Shown: positions 1-9,079, counted from the stretch's first letter. The stretch is DNA of 64,000 nt from Prevotella merdae (GCF_900290275.1 NZ_LT985323.1:559065-623064); one strand, 5' to 3'. The notes: generated by a model not told the origin, from the letters alone. Made by a program: numbers and translations.

Positions 1-176
1 ATTGTTGCAGGCACAGCCATCACCATAGCCTCAGCCGAAGCCGAAGAGCCCTGAATCTGCTCCTCAGTAGCAACTGTTGTAGGTTCGGTCACGTCCATAC
101 AGCCTGTGAGCGAGCTCATTGTGAGACCTGCTACAGCAAGTCCCACAAAAGAGCGATATATTCTATTCTTATTCAT
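1..176 (-). CDS. SusD/RagB-like outer-membrane lipoprotein, N-terminal part only
   Basis: The minus strand opens with ATG at 176 and stays open to the left window edge, giving 58 codons of a gene that continues outside. The product starts with a basic stretch (MNKNRIYRS), a hydrophobic core and the lipobox-like SSLTGC, so the cysteine near residue 22 is the probable lipidation site. SusD-family proteins are surface lipoproteins that cap a SusC transporter. The gene follows the SusC gene on the same strand by about 40 bp, the usual susC-susD order. The SusD assignment rests on this context and the lipoprotein signal, since the diagnostic helical repeat region is not in the window. Confidence 0.75.
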   Translation of the reverse strand, partial: MNKNRIYRSFVGLAVAGLTMSSLTGCMDVTEPTTVATEEQIQGSSASAEAMVMAVPAT

Positions 177-215
177 TATTTCTTGATTTTTATGTGTTAC
201 GAATGTTACAGCATA

Positions 216-3200
216 TTAGAATGTGAGTGTGATACCGCCTGAAACAGTACGTATTGGACGATAGTAAGCGTTAGACGCACTACCAGTAATGCTCTGACGT
301 GGGTCAAGACCCTGACGCTTTGACCATGTCCAAATGTTATCAGCCACACCATATACGCGAACCGACTGCAAGCCTAAGCTACGTAGCCAGCTCTTCGGCA
401 ATGTATAGCCGAGTGTGATGTTTGACAATGTCAAATAAGATGCGCTGATAAGGAAGCGATCAGAAGCCGAAGACATGTAAGAGTCGCCATACTGCCAACG
501 TGGGATATTGCTGTTCTTGTTGTCTGCCGACCATGCATTCTGCATGTCAACATGGATTGCTGAGCCTGCGCTTGAACTCATCAAGCCAGCGTATGTGCCA
601 TCATAAACCTGACCACCGAGCTGATACTGGAAGTCAACAGAGAAGTCGAAGCCCTTCCAAGAAACGCTTGTACCGAAACCACCATAGAAGTCAGGCAACA
701 CGTCACCACAGAGATAGTAATCGGCATCGCTATAAGTTGTTGTACTCTCCTGACCAACAACCTTACGGTGCTTAGATCCTTCGTAGTTATCATCTACAAC
801 CTGGTTGTTGTTGTTATAGTAAATGTACTGACCGTTTGCATCTGTCTCGTAAACATTTTTGTACCACATTGACTCACCAGTTTCAGCGTTCACGCCTGCA
901 TACTTCTTTGAGTAATATGTGAAGCGCGACTCACCCTCCTTGTAGAAGAAAGAATCACTTGAGTAGCCAAGTCCGATACCCTCCTTATAGTTCTTCTTAC
1001 GGTCGGCTGAGAGCTTTGTAATCTCATTGTGGTTAGATGTAACGTTAGCGTAGATATTCCATGTGAGATCCTTTGTGCGGATAACGTCACCGTGGAGGTC
1101 AATCTCGATACCGTCGTTCTTCATGTTACCTACGTTGTCGTAGTAGCCGCTCCATCCGAATGACGGTGGCAAAGATACCCATGAGAGCATGTCCTTTGTC
1201 ATATTGCTATAATACTCGATACCACCTGTGATACGGCCTTTGAAGAGTGAGAAGTCGAAGCCCATGTTGAACTTACCATTCTTCTCCCAAGAGATTTTCT
1301 TGTTACCAAGTGAAGCAGGTGTCAAAGAAACATTGTCGCTTGAGTTCTTAATGCTGTAGTACGGTGTATAGAGGTAAGAGCCGATACCGTCGTTACCATT
1401 CTCACCATAAGAAGCCTTGAACTTAAGTTCGTCAACAAAAGGCACCTTGAACCAAGACTCGCGATGGATATTCCAACCGCCACCTACAGACCAGAATGTA
1501 CCCCACCATGAATCTTGATGGAAACGTGAGGAAGCCTGACGCATTACAGATACAGAACCGAAGTAGCGTGTATCGTAGTTGTACATAATACGGCTGAGCC
1601 ATGACTCTGTGTTGTACTCACTTGAAGATGAGTTACCACTGTCGAGAACCACAGCACCAGCAAGTTCCTTGTTGTTAACAGAGAACTGGTTGTGTCTCTT
1701 TGCAGAGAGTGCATAGCCATAAGCTCTATAGTACTCATGACCAAGCATCACCTCTATGTCATTTTTGCCATAGACCTGATGCCAGTTAAGACGCTGCTGG
1801 TAGTTGTAAGACCAATCACGATCGTGAGACTTAGCCACAACACCGTTGTTCGAAGCATACTGTCCGAAATACGGGTTGGTGGTACTAGTTGCACGATACT
1901 CGTTGAGGTATACGTTGTTGATTGAAGTGAATGTGAATCCATAAGGAAGACGAATCTCAGCACTACCAGTGGCATTCAATGTGTTACCCTCAACGTTGCT
2001 TGTATTCACAAGTGCATCAGAGATAGCGTTTGAACCGCTCATGTAAGGACGGAACGCAGCAACAGTACCGTCTCCATAGTCGTATGCAGTGATGCCAGCC
2101 TCCTTGTTGAACATGATATTGCCTTCAGCGTCGCGCATGTAGATAGGATAGATAGGCGCGATATTGGTGAATGAGAACTTGTTGGCTGATGAGCCACCAT
2201 CTCCATCGTTTCCGAGAGAGTTGTAGTTGTAATGGCCATAGCTGAAGTTTGCGCCCAAGCGCAACCAAGGCTTAACCTGATAGTCTGCCTTGAAACGTGA
2301 TGTGAATCGCTTGTAGTCAGAAGCTGCAGTGATACCATCATTGCTAAGATAGTTTACTGAGCCATAGAAAGTACCCTTGTCGGTAGAACCGTTAGCTGTA
2401 ATTGTGTATTCCTGACGGAGAGAGTTGTTGTAGATAACATCTTCCCAATCATCAGGAGTCAAATAATAACCGTTGGCAGAAATTGCACCGAGAGTGGCGT
2501 TAGGATTAAGCTTGCCGTTGGTACCAATCATCTGCTGACCGTTAGGAATAGTGTATACATTATAACCGAGACCATAAGTCTGGTTATTGATAAGGTTGGT
2601 GTTAGCCCACTTCCAGGCCTCTGTCGGGTTCATGTGACCATAAAGATAGCCCACTATTGGATTGCCTTTGTCATCCTTACCAACAACACCTTTCTGCTGG
2701 TTTACTGCATAGTTATAGAGTCCCCTATACCACATTTCGTAGTAAGCGGCAGGATTCTTTATTGTCTCATACTCAGGAACAGCCTTTGAGTTAGAGCCCC
2801 ACTTTGCATCAACAGTGATAACACCGTTCTGTCCACGCTGTCCACTCTTGGTAGTGATAAGTATAACACCGTTACCACCACGCGCACCGTAAAGGGCAGT
2901 AGAGGCAGCATCCTTCAATACTGTCATCGACTCTACGTCAGTAGGGTTGATATCATTGAGCGAGCCACCATAAGGCGAACCGTCAAGCACAATGAGAGGG
3001 TCGTTGCCTGCATTGATTGAGTTGTAGCCACGAATACGGATAGAAGGAGTAGAGCCTGGCTGACCTGACGCTGTGTTGAGCTGCACACCAGCAGCCTTAC
3101 CTTTTAAAGCGTCCGCAGCATTAGTAACCTGCACTTTACCAATTTCCTTAGAGCCTACAACTGCAGCAGATCCAGTGAAAGACGACTTCTTCTGTGTACC

Positions 3201-3524
3201 ATAGGCAATAACCATCACCTCGTCGATGCTATGCTGGTCAGTGTCAAGAACAACATTCATGTTCTTGCCTGCCTTTACTACCTTAGTAACCATACCGATA
3301 TACGAGATCTCAATCTTAGCATTCTCAGGAACGTTAAGCGAGAAGCCACCGTTCACGTCGGTAACTGTACCAGCGGTCTTTGAGCCTACTACTTTGACAG
3401 TAGCACCGATAACCGGCTCGCCGTCTTCAGCAGAGGTGACCTTTCCGGAAACGTGAGTTTGTGCCAATGCCATTCCTATGCTAAGGAATAGACAGGCGAT
3501 AAACGTCATGATTCTTTTTTCCAT
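216..3524 (-). CDS. SusC/RagA-family TonB-linked outer-membrane transporter
   Basis: This is a 1102-residue outer-membrane transporter that should import a glycan or peptide ligand together with the SusD-like partner encoded just downstream. The chosen start (MEKRIMTFIACLF) gives a clean signal peptide ending at ALAQ; an upstream extension of 40 residues in the same frame looks like untranslated leader. After the signal come a carboxypeptidase-D-regulatory-like domain (VSGKVTSAEDGEPVIGATV), the TonB box region (DEVMVIAYGTQKKSSFTGS), the plug domain with the SusC signature (GVQLNTASGQPG, SIRIRGYNSI, LKDAASTALYGARGGNG) and a long beta-barrel ending in aromatic ITLTF. Length and domain order are normal for SusC. 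No sugar-degrading enzyme is adjacent, so the substrate cannot be named. A well-formed promoter lies about 265 bp upstream. Confidence 0.95.
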   Translation of the reverse strand: MEKRIMTFIACLFLSIGMALAQTHVSGKVTSAEDGEPVIGATVKVVGSKTAGTVTDVNGGFSLNVPENAKIEISYIGMVTKVVKAGKNMNVVLDTDQHSIDEVMVIAYGTQKKSSFTGSAAVVGSKEIGKVQVTNAADALKGKAAGVQLNTASGQPGSTPSIRIRGYNSINAGNDPLIVLDGSPYGGSLNDINPTDVESMTVLKDAASTALYGARGGNGVILITTKSGQRGQNGVITVDAKWGSNSKAVPEYETIKNPAAYYEMWYRGLYNYAVNQQKGVVGKDDKGNPIVGYLYGHMNPTEAWKWANTNLINNQTYGLGYNVYTIPNGQQMIGTNGKLNPNATLGAISANGYYLTPDDWEDVIYNNSLRQEYTITANGSTDKGTFYGSVNYLSNDGITAASDYKRFTSRFKADYQVKPWLRLGANFSYGHYNYNSLGNDGDGGSSANKFSFTNIAPIYPIYMRDAEGNIMFNKEAGITAYDYGDGTVAAFRPYMSGSNAISDALVNTSNVEGNTLNATGSAEIRLPYGFTFTSINNVYLNEYRATSTTNPYFGQYASNNGVVAKSHDRDWSYNYQQRLNWHQVYGKNDIEVMLGHEYYRAYGYALSAKRHNQFSVNNKELAGAVVLDSGNSSSSEYNTESWLSRIMYNYDTRYFGSVSVMRQASSRFHQDSWWGTFWSVGGGWNIHRESWFKVPFVDELKFKASYGENGNDGIGSYLYTPYYSIKNSSDNVSLTPASLGNKKISWEKNGKFNMGFDFSLFKGRITGGIEYYSNMTKDMLSWVSLPPSFGWSGYYDNVGNMKNDGIEIDLHGDVIRTKDLTWNIYANVTSNHNEITKLSADRKKNYKEGIGLGYSSDSFFYKEGESRFTYYSKKYAGVNAETGESMWYKNVYETDANGQYIYYNNNNQVVDDNYEGSKHRKVVGQESTTTYSDADYYLCGDVLPDFYGGFGTSVSWKGFDFSVDFQYQLGGQVYDGTYAGLMSSSAGSAIHVDMQNAWSADNKNSNIPRWQYGDSYMSSASDRFLISASYLTLSNITLGYTLPKSWLRSLGLQSVRVYGVADNIWTWSKRQGLDPRQSITGSASNAYYRPIRTVSGGITLTF

Positions 3525-3787
3525 AAATCTCTCTCTTTTAAGTAAAATAATGTATAATTGATGTTTTTTTTTGCTATTATTGTGCTCCAGAGGTCTTACT
3601 GGGTGTCTTCCTCGCGGGGCGAGGTGGACAGAAGGGAATATCACATTAAGGTGTTATCAGTCGATAAAGTGTTATCTCAAATACAATTGAGCACTTTGCA
3701 ATTGCTGACGTCCTTGTTTAATTACTGTTTTACATTTAGCATCGAACCCAACATGTCAACATTTTTTTAAATTTTATAATCTATTTG

Positions 3788-3819
3788 CAAAATTACGTAT
3801 TATTTATTTTCCATCCAAA
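3788..3819 (-). promoter_or_regulatory. Bacteroidota-type promoter for the SusC/SusD operon
   Basis: Read on the minus strand there is a TTTG at 3816-3819, a 20-bp spacer and TAATTTTG at 3788-3795, matching the Bacteroidota vegetative consensus TTTG-N19/20-TAnnTTTG. The predicted start near 3780 leaves a leader of about 255 nt before the SusC start codon. The leader holds a short GC-rich hairpin around 3605-3632 (CCTCGC..GCGAGG). Spacing and match are good, but there is no transcript evidence. Confidence 0.55.
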
Positions 3820-4062
3820 TATTTTAACGCAAAAAGCGTGGTTTTATTGCAAAATTATTCCAAATCAAATAAAATTCCGTATATTTTGTTTGTTTTTATA
3901 AGTTATACCATGCATTGCGCAACAAATTGTTGTACGCACACACTATGGGATATTTGACATTTTGGTAGAAAAAGAGCAAAATATCGTGTAGTTCCTGTCG
4001 TTTTAAGTTTAAAAATATATTAAAACAGGATCGCTTTATAACATTGCGTCAGTGTATATGTA

Positions 4063-4200
4063 TAATTTAAGTTTCGCAAGCGAAAGAAGTTATTGGAATT
4101 TATCAGAAGATAACTCGCTTCGCTCGTTCAGGGAGTGCTAACTCCTTTAATTCCATTAACTTCTGAACTTGCGAAAGTTCAGTATATAATATTTTAAAAT
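4063..4200. repeat. Intergenic inverted-repeat element, copy A
   Basis: The segment contains TTCGCAAGCGAA near its left end and a right-hand inverted repeat TGAACTTGCGAAAGTTCA, with GGAGTGCTAACTCC in the middle. The right 25 bp and the GGAGTTAGC-type core recur at 15150-15331 in the argG-pspC gap. It has no credible ORF. It looks like a non-autonomous, MITE-like or REP-like element. The surrounding gap 3820-4404 contains only this element and the one at 4261-4391. Confidence 0.6.
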
Positions 4201-4260
4201 GTAAGGAATAACAACCTATTACTATACTGGTATTATAGTCGGTGATGTTATAAAAACAAA

Positions 4261-4391
4261 AGAGAGTGTGTCAAAACTCAAACCATGCGGGCTGAAAGCT
4301 CAAATTTCGCATAGTCCAGGGCCGCTCGGCTCTGGGCTAGGAGCTTCTGCCCCTTCGGGGCGTACCACTTGCGACTTTTGACACACCCTCT
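4261..4391. repeat. 131-bp MITE-like element with 16-bp terminal inverted repeats
   Basis: The left end AGAGAGTGTGTCAAAA (4261-4276) is the inverted complement of the right end at 4376-4391 with one mismatch. The interior is GC-rich with two nested hairpins (CCGCTCGG/CTCTGGGC and CCCCTTCGGGG), unlike the AT-rich surroundings. It ends 13 bp from the stop of the Rpn-type nuclease gene and could also serve as that gene's terminator. No ORF is visible inside. Confidence 0.65.
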
Positions 4392-4404
4392 TCTGTATGT
4401 ATCG

Positions 4405-5385
4405 TTAACAAATAATCGACTTTATCTCCTCTACAGTCTTTCCCATAACAACTGAGATTTCGTCTAACGACATGCCACGGTTGATAAGACTATTGATTGT
4501 AGCTTGCAATGTCTTCATATGTTCTGCAATCTGACTGTTTTGCTCAGCAATCTGATTGTTTTGCTCTGCAATCTGATTCTTTTGCTCAGTTATATACTGG
4601 TCTTGTTCTGCTATTTTCTTATCACGATTCATTATAGCTGTATCGCGATTCTCTATTGCTGTGAAGTATTCGTCTTCCACATTCATGTCTTGGCGCAACT
4701 TGGCATCAGAGGCGGCTGCAAGCAGTCGACGAAGAATATACATCATGTCTGTATCGTCTTCATAATTGTCTTCGTCGATATTGAGCATCTGACGATTGTA
4801 CTTGTCCTTGTGAGTTTGGTCAAATACACTAAGTACCTTCTCTAACTTGTTGTTTACCCTGCCATGAAGTCGTGGAATCTGTACTATTATGCTATCATGG
4901 ACAAGACTCTCTACGAACGGATCAGGGATGCCTTCTGTTACTTCGTTGCCATAATAGTCGTATGCCTTATGTACGGCATAAATTATCGGTTCTTTTATAT
5001 CACCCACCTTATGACCAAGCAAATAAACAGTCACCATTGGTGTACCAAATTCGTGCGACTCTTCCTTGCCTATATTATCGGGATTGGCATATTGGGCACC
5101 AAGATATTGACGGAAACGCAAAGTCTCGGTCTCAAGCCATGTTTTCTGAAGTTCTATAAGCACTAAGTGTTGAGAGCCGTCGCTCTCGCGCACCTTGGCA
5201 CCAAAATCAATACGAAACATTGAGATGTTGTCGCGAGTGCCGTTAGTGTATTCGTGTTTTCTAACTTCCACTTCAAGCACTTCTTTCTTAAGAAGAGCCG
5301 AAATTAGAATCTTTGCAATACGTAAATCCTCTACAAGATATTTAAATACCGAGTCGTAAATAGGGTTGGCTACTCTAAGAATCAT
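4405..5385 (-). CDS. Rpn family recombination-promoting nuclease / PD-(D/E)XK putative transposase
   Basis: The 326-residue protein matches the Rpn/PDDEXK_2 family, which are PD-(D/E)XK nucleases often annotated as putative transposases and linked to RecA-independent recombination. Visible are the family opening (NPIYDSVFKYLVED) and the nuclease core: Asp60 in FRIDFGAKV and Glu78-x-Gln80 in LVLIELQKT. The C-terminal part (about residues 245-295) is a coiled coil made of near-perfect seven-residue repeats of the type QIAEQNN, so the DNA carries 21-bp tandem repeats near 4520-4600. The end (GMSLDEISVVMGKTVEEI) resembles the short helical tail common in the family. The gene stands alone, next to an integrase relic and inverted-repeat elements, in keeping with an accessory region. 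Confidence 0.85.
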   Translation of the reverse strand: MILRVANPIYDSVFKYLVEDLRIAKILISALLKKEVLEVEVRKHEYTNGTRDNISMFRIDFGAKVRESDGSQHLVLIELQKTWLETETLRFRQYLGAQYANPDNIGKEESHEFGTPMVTVYLLGHKVGDIKEPIIYAVHKAYDYYGNEVTEGIPDPFVESLVHDSIIVQIPRLHGRVNNKLEKVLSVFDQTHKDKYNRQMLNIDEDNYEDDTDMMYILRRLLAAASDAKLRQDMNVEDEYFTAIENRDTAIMNRDKKIAEQDQYITEQKNQIAEQNNQIAEQNSQIAEHMKTLQATINSLINRGMSLDEISVVMGKTVEEIKSIIC

Positions 5386-5495
5386 AAAAACTCCTCCTTA
5401 TTATAATATACACCACAAAAATACGTAAAGATTTTCTAAAATCCAAATATTTTGCTGTTTAATGGTTGGTTTTGACACGAGAACGATGTGGACCA

Positions 5496-5640
5496 TCACT
5501 CCATTCCCAACCTTTTGAGCATATTCCTATTGGCATCAGCAAGCGAGGGGTCGAACATTGAGCGTATATATATCATTGTTGTTGACACCTTGGTGTGACC
5601 CATAGCCTTAGCAATGAGTTGCCATTGTTTGCAACACCCA
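5496..5640 (-). pseudogene. C-terminal relic of a tyrosine recombinase (integrase)
   Basis: On the minus strand a short open stretch ending at TGA 5496-5498 reads AKAMGHTKVSTTMIYIRSM followed by FDPSLADANRN and LKRLGME. This is the end of a phage-type integrase, with the GHTKVSTTMIY block that holds the conserved His and the nucleophilic Tyr. Only about 47 codons remain. The upstream catalytic Arg, Lys and HxxR blocks are missing, and no start codon with a credible N-terminus is present, so this is a remnant. It suggests that a mobile element once occupied this gap. The family call is firm; the exact left end of the relic is uncertain. Confidence 0.75.
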
Positions 5641-5677
5641 ATAGAAACGGGTGCTACAAACAAGTGGCGTCTTGCTG

Positions 5678-7318
5678 TTAGTTGACGTTAAGCTTAACGG
5701 TCTTGCCACCAGCCTTGACAACATACAGCCCCTTCTCTACTGGTGTAACGGCAGCAGTGCTGATAAGTTCGCCGCTTGCGCTATACACCTTAACGTCCTT
5801 AGCGTTCTGCACTACAATCTTGCCGTTATTGGCAAAGATGTTAACGCGCTTGGCTTCTGGACTGCCAACACTTGTAGGATAGGTCTCGAAGGCAACAACA
5901 CCCGTAAGAACATTAATGCTAATTGATTTGAAGGTCATCTCCGTACCCTCCATATCAAGCTTTATGTTCATACCTTTGTTTGTTAGCTTCACCGGCTGGT
6001 CGAAAGGAATATACTCGCCATCGTAGGCTGTACCCCAATCGAATGTCATCCAATCATCAGACGCAAACTTAAACATCTCGCCATTCTTGATAGTTACATC
6101 GTTCCACACAACAATACCGTTGCCCATATCCTTGCCAACGAGTGAATTCTCAAACTGCCATTCGCTTGCCTCGCCTACTATATAGCAATCGGGGTAAACG
6201 TCGGTGCCTATGTTGAACTTCTCCCAAGTGTATTCTGATGTAGATTCCAGCTTGTTGTCAGAGTTGTACATACTAGAGGTTGCAATATTGCCATTCTCGT
6301 CGTATATTTCATTGGAATACGATGTTTCTATCCAATCATTTGTATCTTGACTCCAATCATAGAAATGTACGGTTTTATGTTGCTCGGATATAATATCTAT
6401 ATTATAACGCCAACCAGTATAAACGCCACCATAGTTCTCTAAATACGAGTAGAGTATAAGATCTCCATACTCGTTATAGCCTTCTTTTTGTTCGCCATTG
6501 ACAACCCAGTCTTGCTTGGCAGCATCCCAGTCATATTTTCCATAAACAACGTTCACCTTACCAGGTGTACGCTCTTCAGATACTTCCTTGTTTCCCGACT
6601 GCCACTTCTTAGTGGTATTGTCCCAATCATACAAACGAAGACTCATATATCTGTAGTTTCCATCCCATTTCCACTCTTGTCTTGATGATGGCTTCCATTC
6701 GTTGTTAACATAATAGCTTTCTTCTTGCATTGTCATATGACCAAACGAATCGAATTCGTAAGCTGACTTATAGCCATGTGAAATAGCCCCAGTATCGTCG
6801 TAATCGAGATAATAATATAAGGTGTTAATTGGGGAACCATTGTAAACCCATACTGTTTCTCTTGTTTTGGCATAAGTATTAGGTGGGGCAACCAATTTCG
6901 ATTCTACTTCCTTTGTTATGTTGCCGTTGTCGTCATACTCGTAAGTGATCATATACCCACCTATGATCTGACCGTCTTGATAAAAAGACGAGACTTTGGA
7001 TTTAATATTTCCATTGTCCAAAAATTCAACCTCGGTTGTACCTGTTACGTTTCCGTTGGCATCCTTCTCAACAATCTTAGTATTGCGCCATTGCTCGTTG
7101 GTTACCACAATACTGCGGCTTGGTTTGTGCTTATCAGCCATCAAATTGTCGTGCTGCATATCACGTACTCTTTGTTCGTTGATAAACTTACCACGGTTGT
7201 CGGTTTGTGTCATTGGGTTAATACCTTGATTAATAACATTGGGCTTAGTGCCAACTTTCTGGGCAGAGGCGGACAATACGCATGCGAACAATCCTGCCAA
7301 AAGTAAATAATGCTTCAT
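5678..7318 (-). CDS. Secreted protein with YD-like repeats and a possible type IX sorting tail
   Basis: The product is 546 residues from the start at MKHYLLLAGLFACVL, which gives a good signal peptide cut after SASAQ; an upstream extension in frame has no signal-like features. The central part has repeated blocks such as EYDDNGNITKEVES, DYDDTGAISHGY and EFDSFGHMTMQEE, resembling the short Tyr-Asp repeats seen in Bacteroidetes surface proteins. The last 80 residues (VNIFANNGKIVVQNAKDVK, then LISTAAVTPVEKGLYVVKA) look like the beta-sandwich sorting domain used by the type IX secretion system. A surface or secreted location is likely. The molecular function is not recognisable, and no operon partner is adjacent. 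Confidence 0.7.
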   Translation of the reverse strand: MKHYLLLAGLFACVLSASAQKVGTKPNVINQGINPMTQTDNRGKFINEQRVRDMQHDNLMADKHKPSRSIVVTNEQWRNTKIVEKDANGNVTGTTEVEFLDNGNIKSKVSSFYQDGQIIGGYMITYEYDDNGNITKEVESKLVAPPNTYAKTRETVWVYNGSPINTLYYYLDYDDTGAISHGYKSAYEFDSFGHMTMQEESYYVNNEWKPSSRQEWKWDGNYRYMSLRLYDWDNTTKKWQSGNKEVSEERTPGKVNVVYGKYDWDAAKQDWVVNGEQKEGYNEYGDLILYSYLENYGGVYTGWRYNIDIISEQHKTVHFYDWSQDTNDWIETSYSNEIYDENGNIATSSMYNSDNKLESTSEYTWEKFNIGTDVYPDCYIVGEASEWQFENSLVGKDMGNGIVVWNDVTIKNGEMFKFASDDWMTFDWGTAYDGEYIPFDQPVKLTNKGMNIKLDMEGTEMTFKSISINVLTGVVAFETYPTSVGSPEAKRVNIFANNGKIVVQNAKDVKVYSASGELISTAAVTPVEKGLYVVKAGGKTVKLNVN

Positions 7319-7358
7319 AATTTGTGTTGTTTTAAACGGGTTAGTACTATTTTGTTCG

Positions 7359-7366
7359 CAAATATA
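7359..7366 (-). promoter_or_regulatory. Candidate -7 box for the secreted repeat protein
   Basis: TATATTTG on the minus strand at 7359-7366 matches TAnnTTTG and lies about 40 bp before the start codon at 7318. I see no clear TTTG at the expected -33 position, so this is a weak call. Confidence 0.35.
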
Positions 7367-7517
7367 CAACTTTATTCGTTTGGTATGGGTGTCATTGCGT
7401 AAAATAAATGTAGCATTGCGTAAAAAAATTGCCAAATTGAATGAAAACAATGAGGTATCGAATGAATACAATGAGGTATAGAATAAATACAATTATGCAT
7501 TTCATTAAAAAACCTCA

Positions 7518-7615
7518 GTACCGTTTTTAGTACCATATAATCGGTACTGCAGTACCATATAGCTGGTACTGGAGTTTCAGTTATATAGTACTGCAGTTTA
7601 TATTGACTGGTACTG
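7518..7615. repeat. Cluster of GTAC-centred short inverted repeats
   Basis: Seven GTAC cores fall within about 100 bp, flanked as AGTACC or GGTACT, so that neighbouring copies form small hairpins (for example AGTACCATATAATCGGTACT). Spacings between cores range from about 10 to 22 bp. No ORF overlaps. It could be a regulator-binding cluster or a decayed repeat element; its role is unknown. Confidence 0.5.
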
Positions 7616-7720
7616 GCGTTTATATTATATTCATTAAAGGTACATCCGAAATTTGGAGTGATAGAATTGTAAATTGCAGTTTATCGGGGATAAGCTCTTG
7701 TACTTGTATCTCCTTTGCTC

Positions 7721-7992
7721 GTAGTTCCCACAGAATTCACAGATTACACAGAAGCCTACGGGATTAAGGTTTTGGAATACACAGAGCGTATAGACGCTGC
7801 GCGTCATACGACAGAAGGCACAGAATTGATAGCTTGTGTAGCGTCGCCAAAGTTAAGTATGGTTCGCCGCCAATGGCGGCGCAAGCAATCATTTCTGTGG
7901 ATTCTTGCATCGCGAAGCGTAGGCCATTCTGTGGATTCGAAAAGCTTAAGCCCGTAGGCTTCTGTGTGGTCTGTGCATTCTGTGGGAACTAC
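7721..7992. repeat. 272-bp long imperfect inverted repeat element
   Basis: The outer 42 bp (7721-7762 and 7951-7992) are inverted complements with three mismatches, starting GTAGTTCCCACAGAAT. The arms remain recognisably complementary further in, and the middle holds a strong small hairpin CGCCGCC-AAT-GGCGGCG at 7865-7881. The transcript of either strand would fold into one long hairpin. Short ORFs on both strands mirror one another because of the symmetry and are not genes. It is probably a MITE-like intergenic element. The remainder of the 7319-8104 gap (7993-8104) shows only an AT-rich tail. Confidence 0.7.
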
Positions 7993-8104
7993 ATACAAAA
8001 GAACTACAAGTAAAATTATGCCTACAAAAAAAGGTATATTATACCTTTAGAAAGACATAATATACCTTAAGACAATAAAAACCGTATCTTCAGAAAGACA
8101 AGGC

Positions 8105-9067
8105 TTAAAGCGACTCCAGCATTCGCTTCATAACCACCTCAGCCGAAATCTCTCTGTTGGCAGCCTCAGGAATAACCAGCGAGTTGGCCGACTCTATAAC
8201 ATCGTCGGTAACGATAAGACCACGACGCACGGGCAGGCAATGCATAAACTTGCCATTATCGGTTACAGCCATGTGTTTGTCGTCTATAGTCCACGACATT
8301 TCCTTTGAGATAATCTTGCCATAATCGTCAGGATTGGTTACACCCGGACAACTCCAGTTCTTAGCATATACAAAGTCGGCACCCTCAAGCGCCTTCATCT
8401 GGTCGTACTCCACATGTGCATTGCCCACAAACTTAGGGTCGAGCTCGTAGCCATGCGGATGTGTAACTACAAAATCTACGTCTGCGGCATTCATCCACTC
8501 GGCAAACGAGTTGGGCACAGCTTGTGGCAAAGCACGACAATGAGGAGCCCATGAGAGCACTACCTTAGGACGTGCCTTGGTTTTATGCTCCTCAATGGTT
8601 ATGAGGTCGGCAAAGGCCTGTAGAGGATGCACAGTTGCTGTCTCCATGGCAAATACTGGGCGTCCACTGTACTTAACAAACTGCGACACTATAGTCTCGG
8701 CATAATCGTACTCGCGGTCGGTAAGTCCGGCAAACGAACGTATGCCTATAAGGTCGCAATAGCTGCCCATAACCGGGATGGCCTCAAGCAGATGCTCCGA
8801 CTTGTCGCCATCCATTATAACCCCACGTTCGGTCTCCAGCTTCCAAGCTCCGGCATTAACGTCAAGCACAATGACATTCATGCCAAGGTTCATGGCAGCC
8901 TTCTGTGTAGATAGACGGGTGCGCAACGAGTTGTTGAAGAAAATCATCAGCAATGTCTTGTTCTTGCCAAGATGCTGAAACTGGAAGCGGTCGCGCTTCA
9001 CCTCTTGTGCCTCGGCGAGAGCTGCATTAAGGTCGCCAAGGTCTTGTGCATGGAAGAATGTTTTCAT
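8105..9067 (-). CDS. argF': N-succinylornithine carbamoyltransferase (argF' type)
   Basis: The 320-residue protein is a carbamoyltransferase that makes N-acylcitrulline from N-acylornithine and carbamoyl phosphate in arginine synthesis. Visible motifs are the carbamoyl-phosphate loop FFNNSLRTR (residues 43-51), HPLQ near 147 and HCLPVRRG near the C-terminus. It belongs to the acetyl/succinyl-ornithine branch rather than the ordinary OTCase branch. In that branch one residue decides the acyl group: Glu92 in the Xanthomonas acetyl enzyme, Pro90 in the Bacteroides fragilis succinyl enzyme. Here the equivalent position in MDGDKSEH is Ser90. From published work as I recall it, replacing the glutamate by Ser, Pro or Ala gives succinylornithine specificity, so a succinyl substrate is inferred. 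It is the last gene of the cluster, 12 bp after proA. Confidence 0.9.
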   Translation of the reverse strand: MKTFFHAQDLGDLNAALAEAQEVKRDRFQFQHLGKNKTLLMIFFNNSLRTRLSTQKAAMNLGMNVIVLDVNAGAWKLETERGVIMDGDKSEHLLEAIPVMGSYCDLIGIRSFAGLTDREYDYAETIVSQFVKYSGRPVFAMETATVHPLQAFADLITIEEHKTKARPKVVLSWAPHCRALPQAVPNSFAEWMNAADVDFVVTHPHGYELDPKFVGNAHVEYDQMKALEGADFVYAKNWSCPGVTNPDDYGKIISKEMSWTIDDKHMAVTDNGKFMHCLPVRRGLIVTDDVIESANSLVIPEAANREISAEVVMKRMLESL

Positions 9068-9079
9068 ATTATAATTTTT

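Noticed and set aside
7715..7998. Two short ORFs on opposite strands with similar peptides
   Set aside because: The similarity follows from the inverted-repeat structure of the DNA; neither has a promoter or family.
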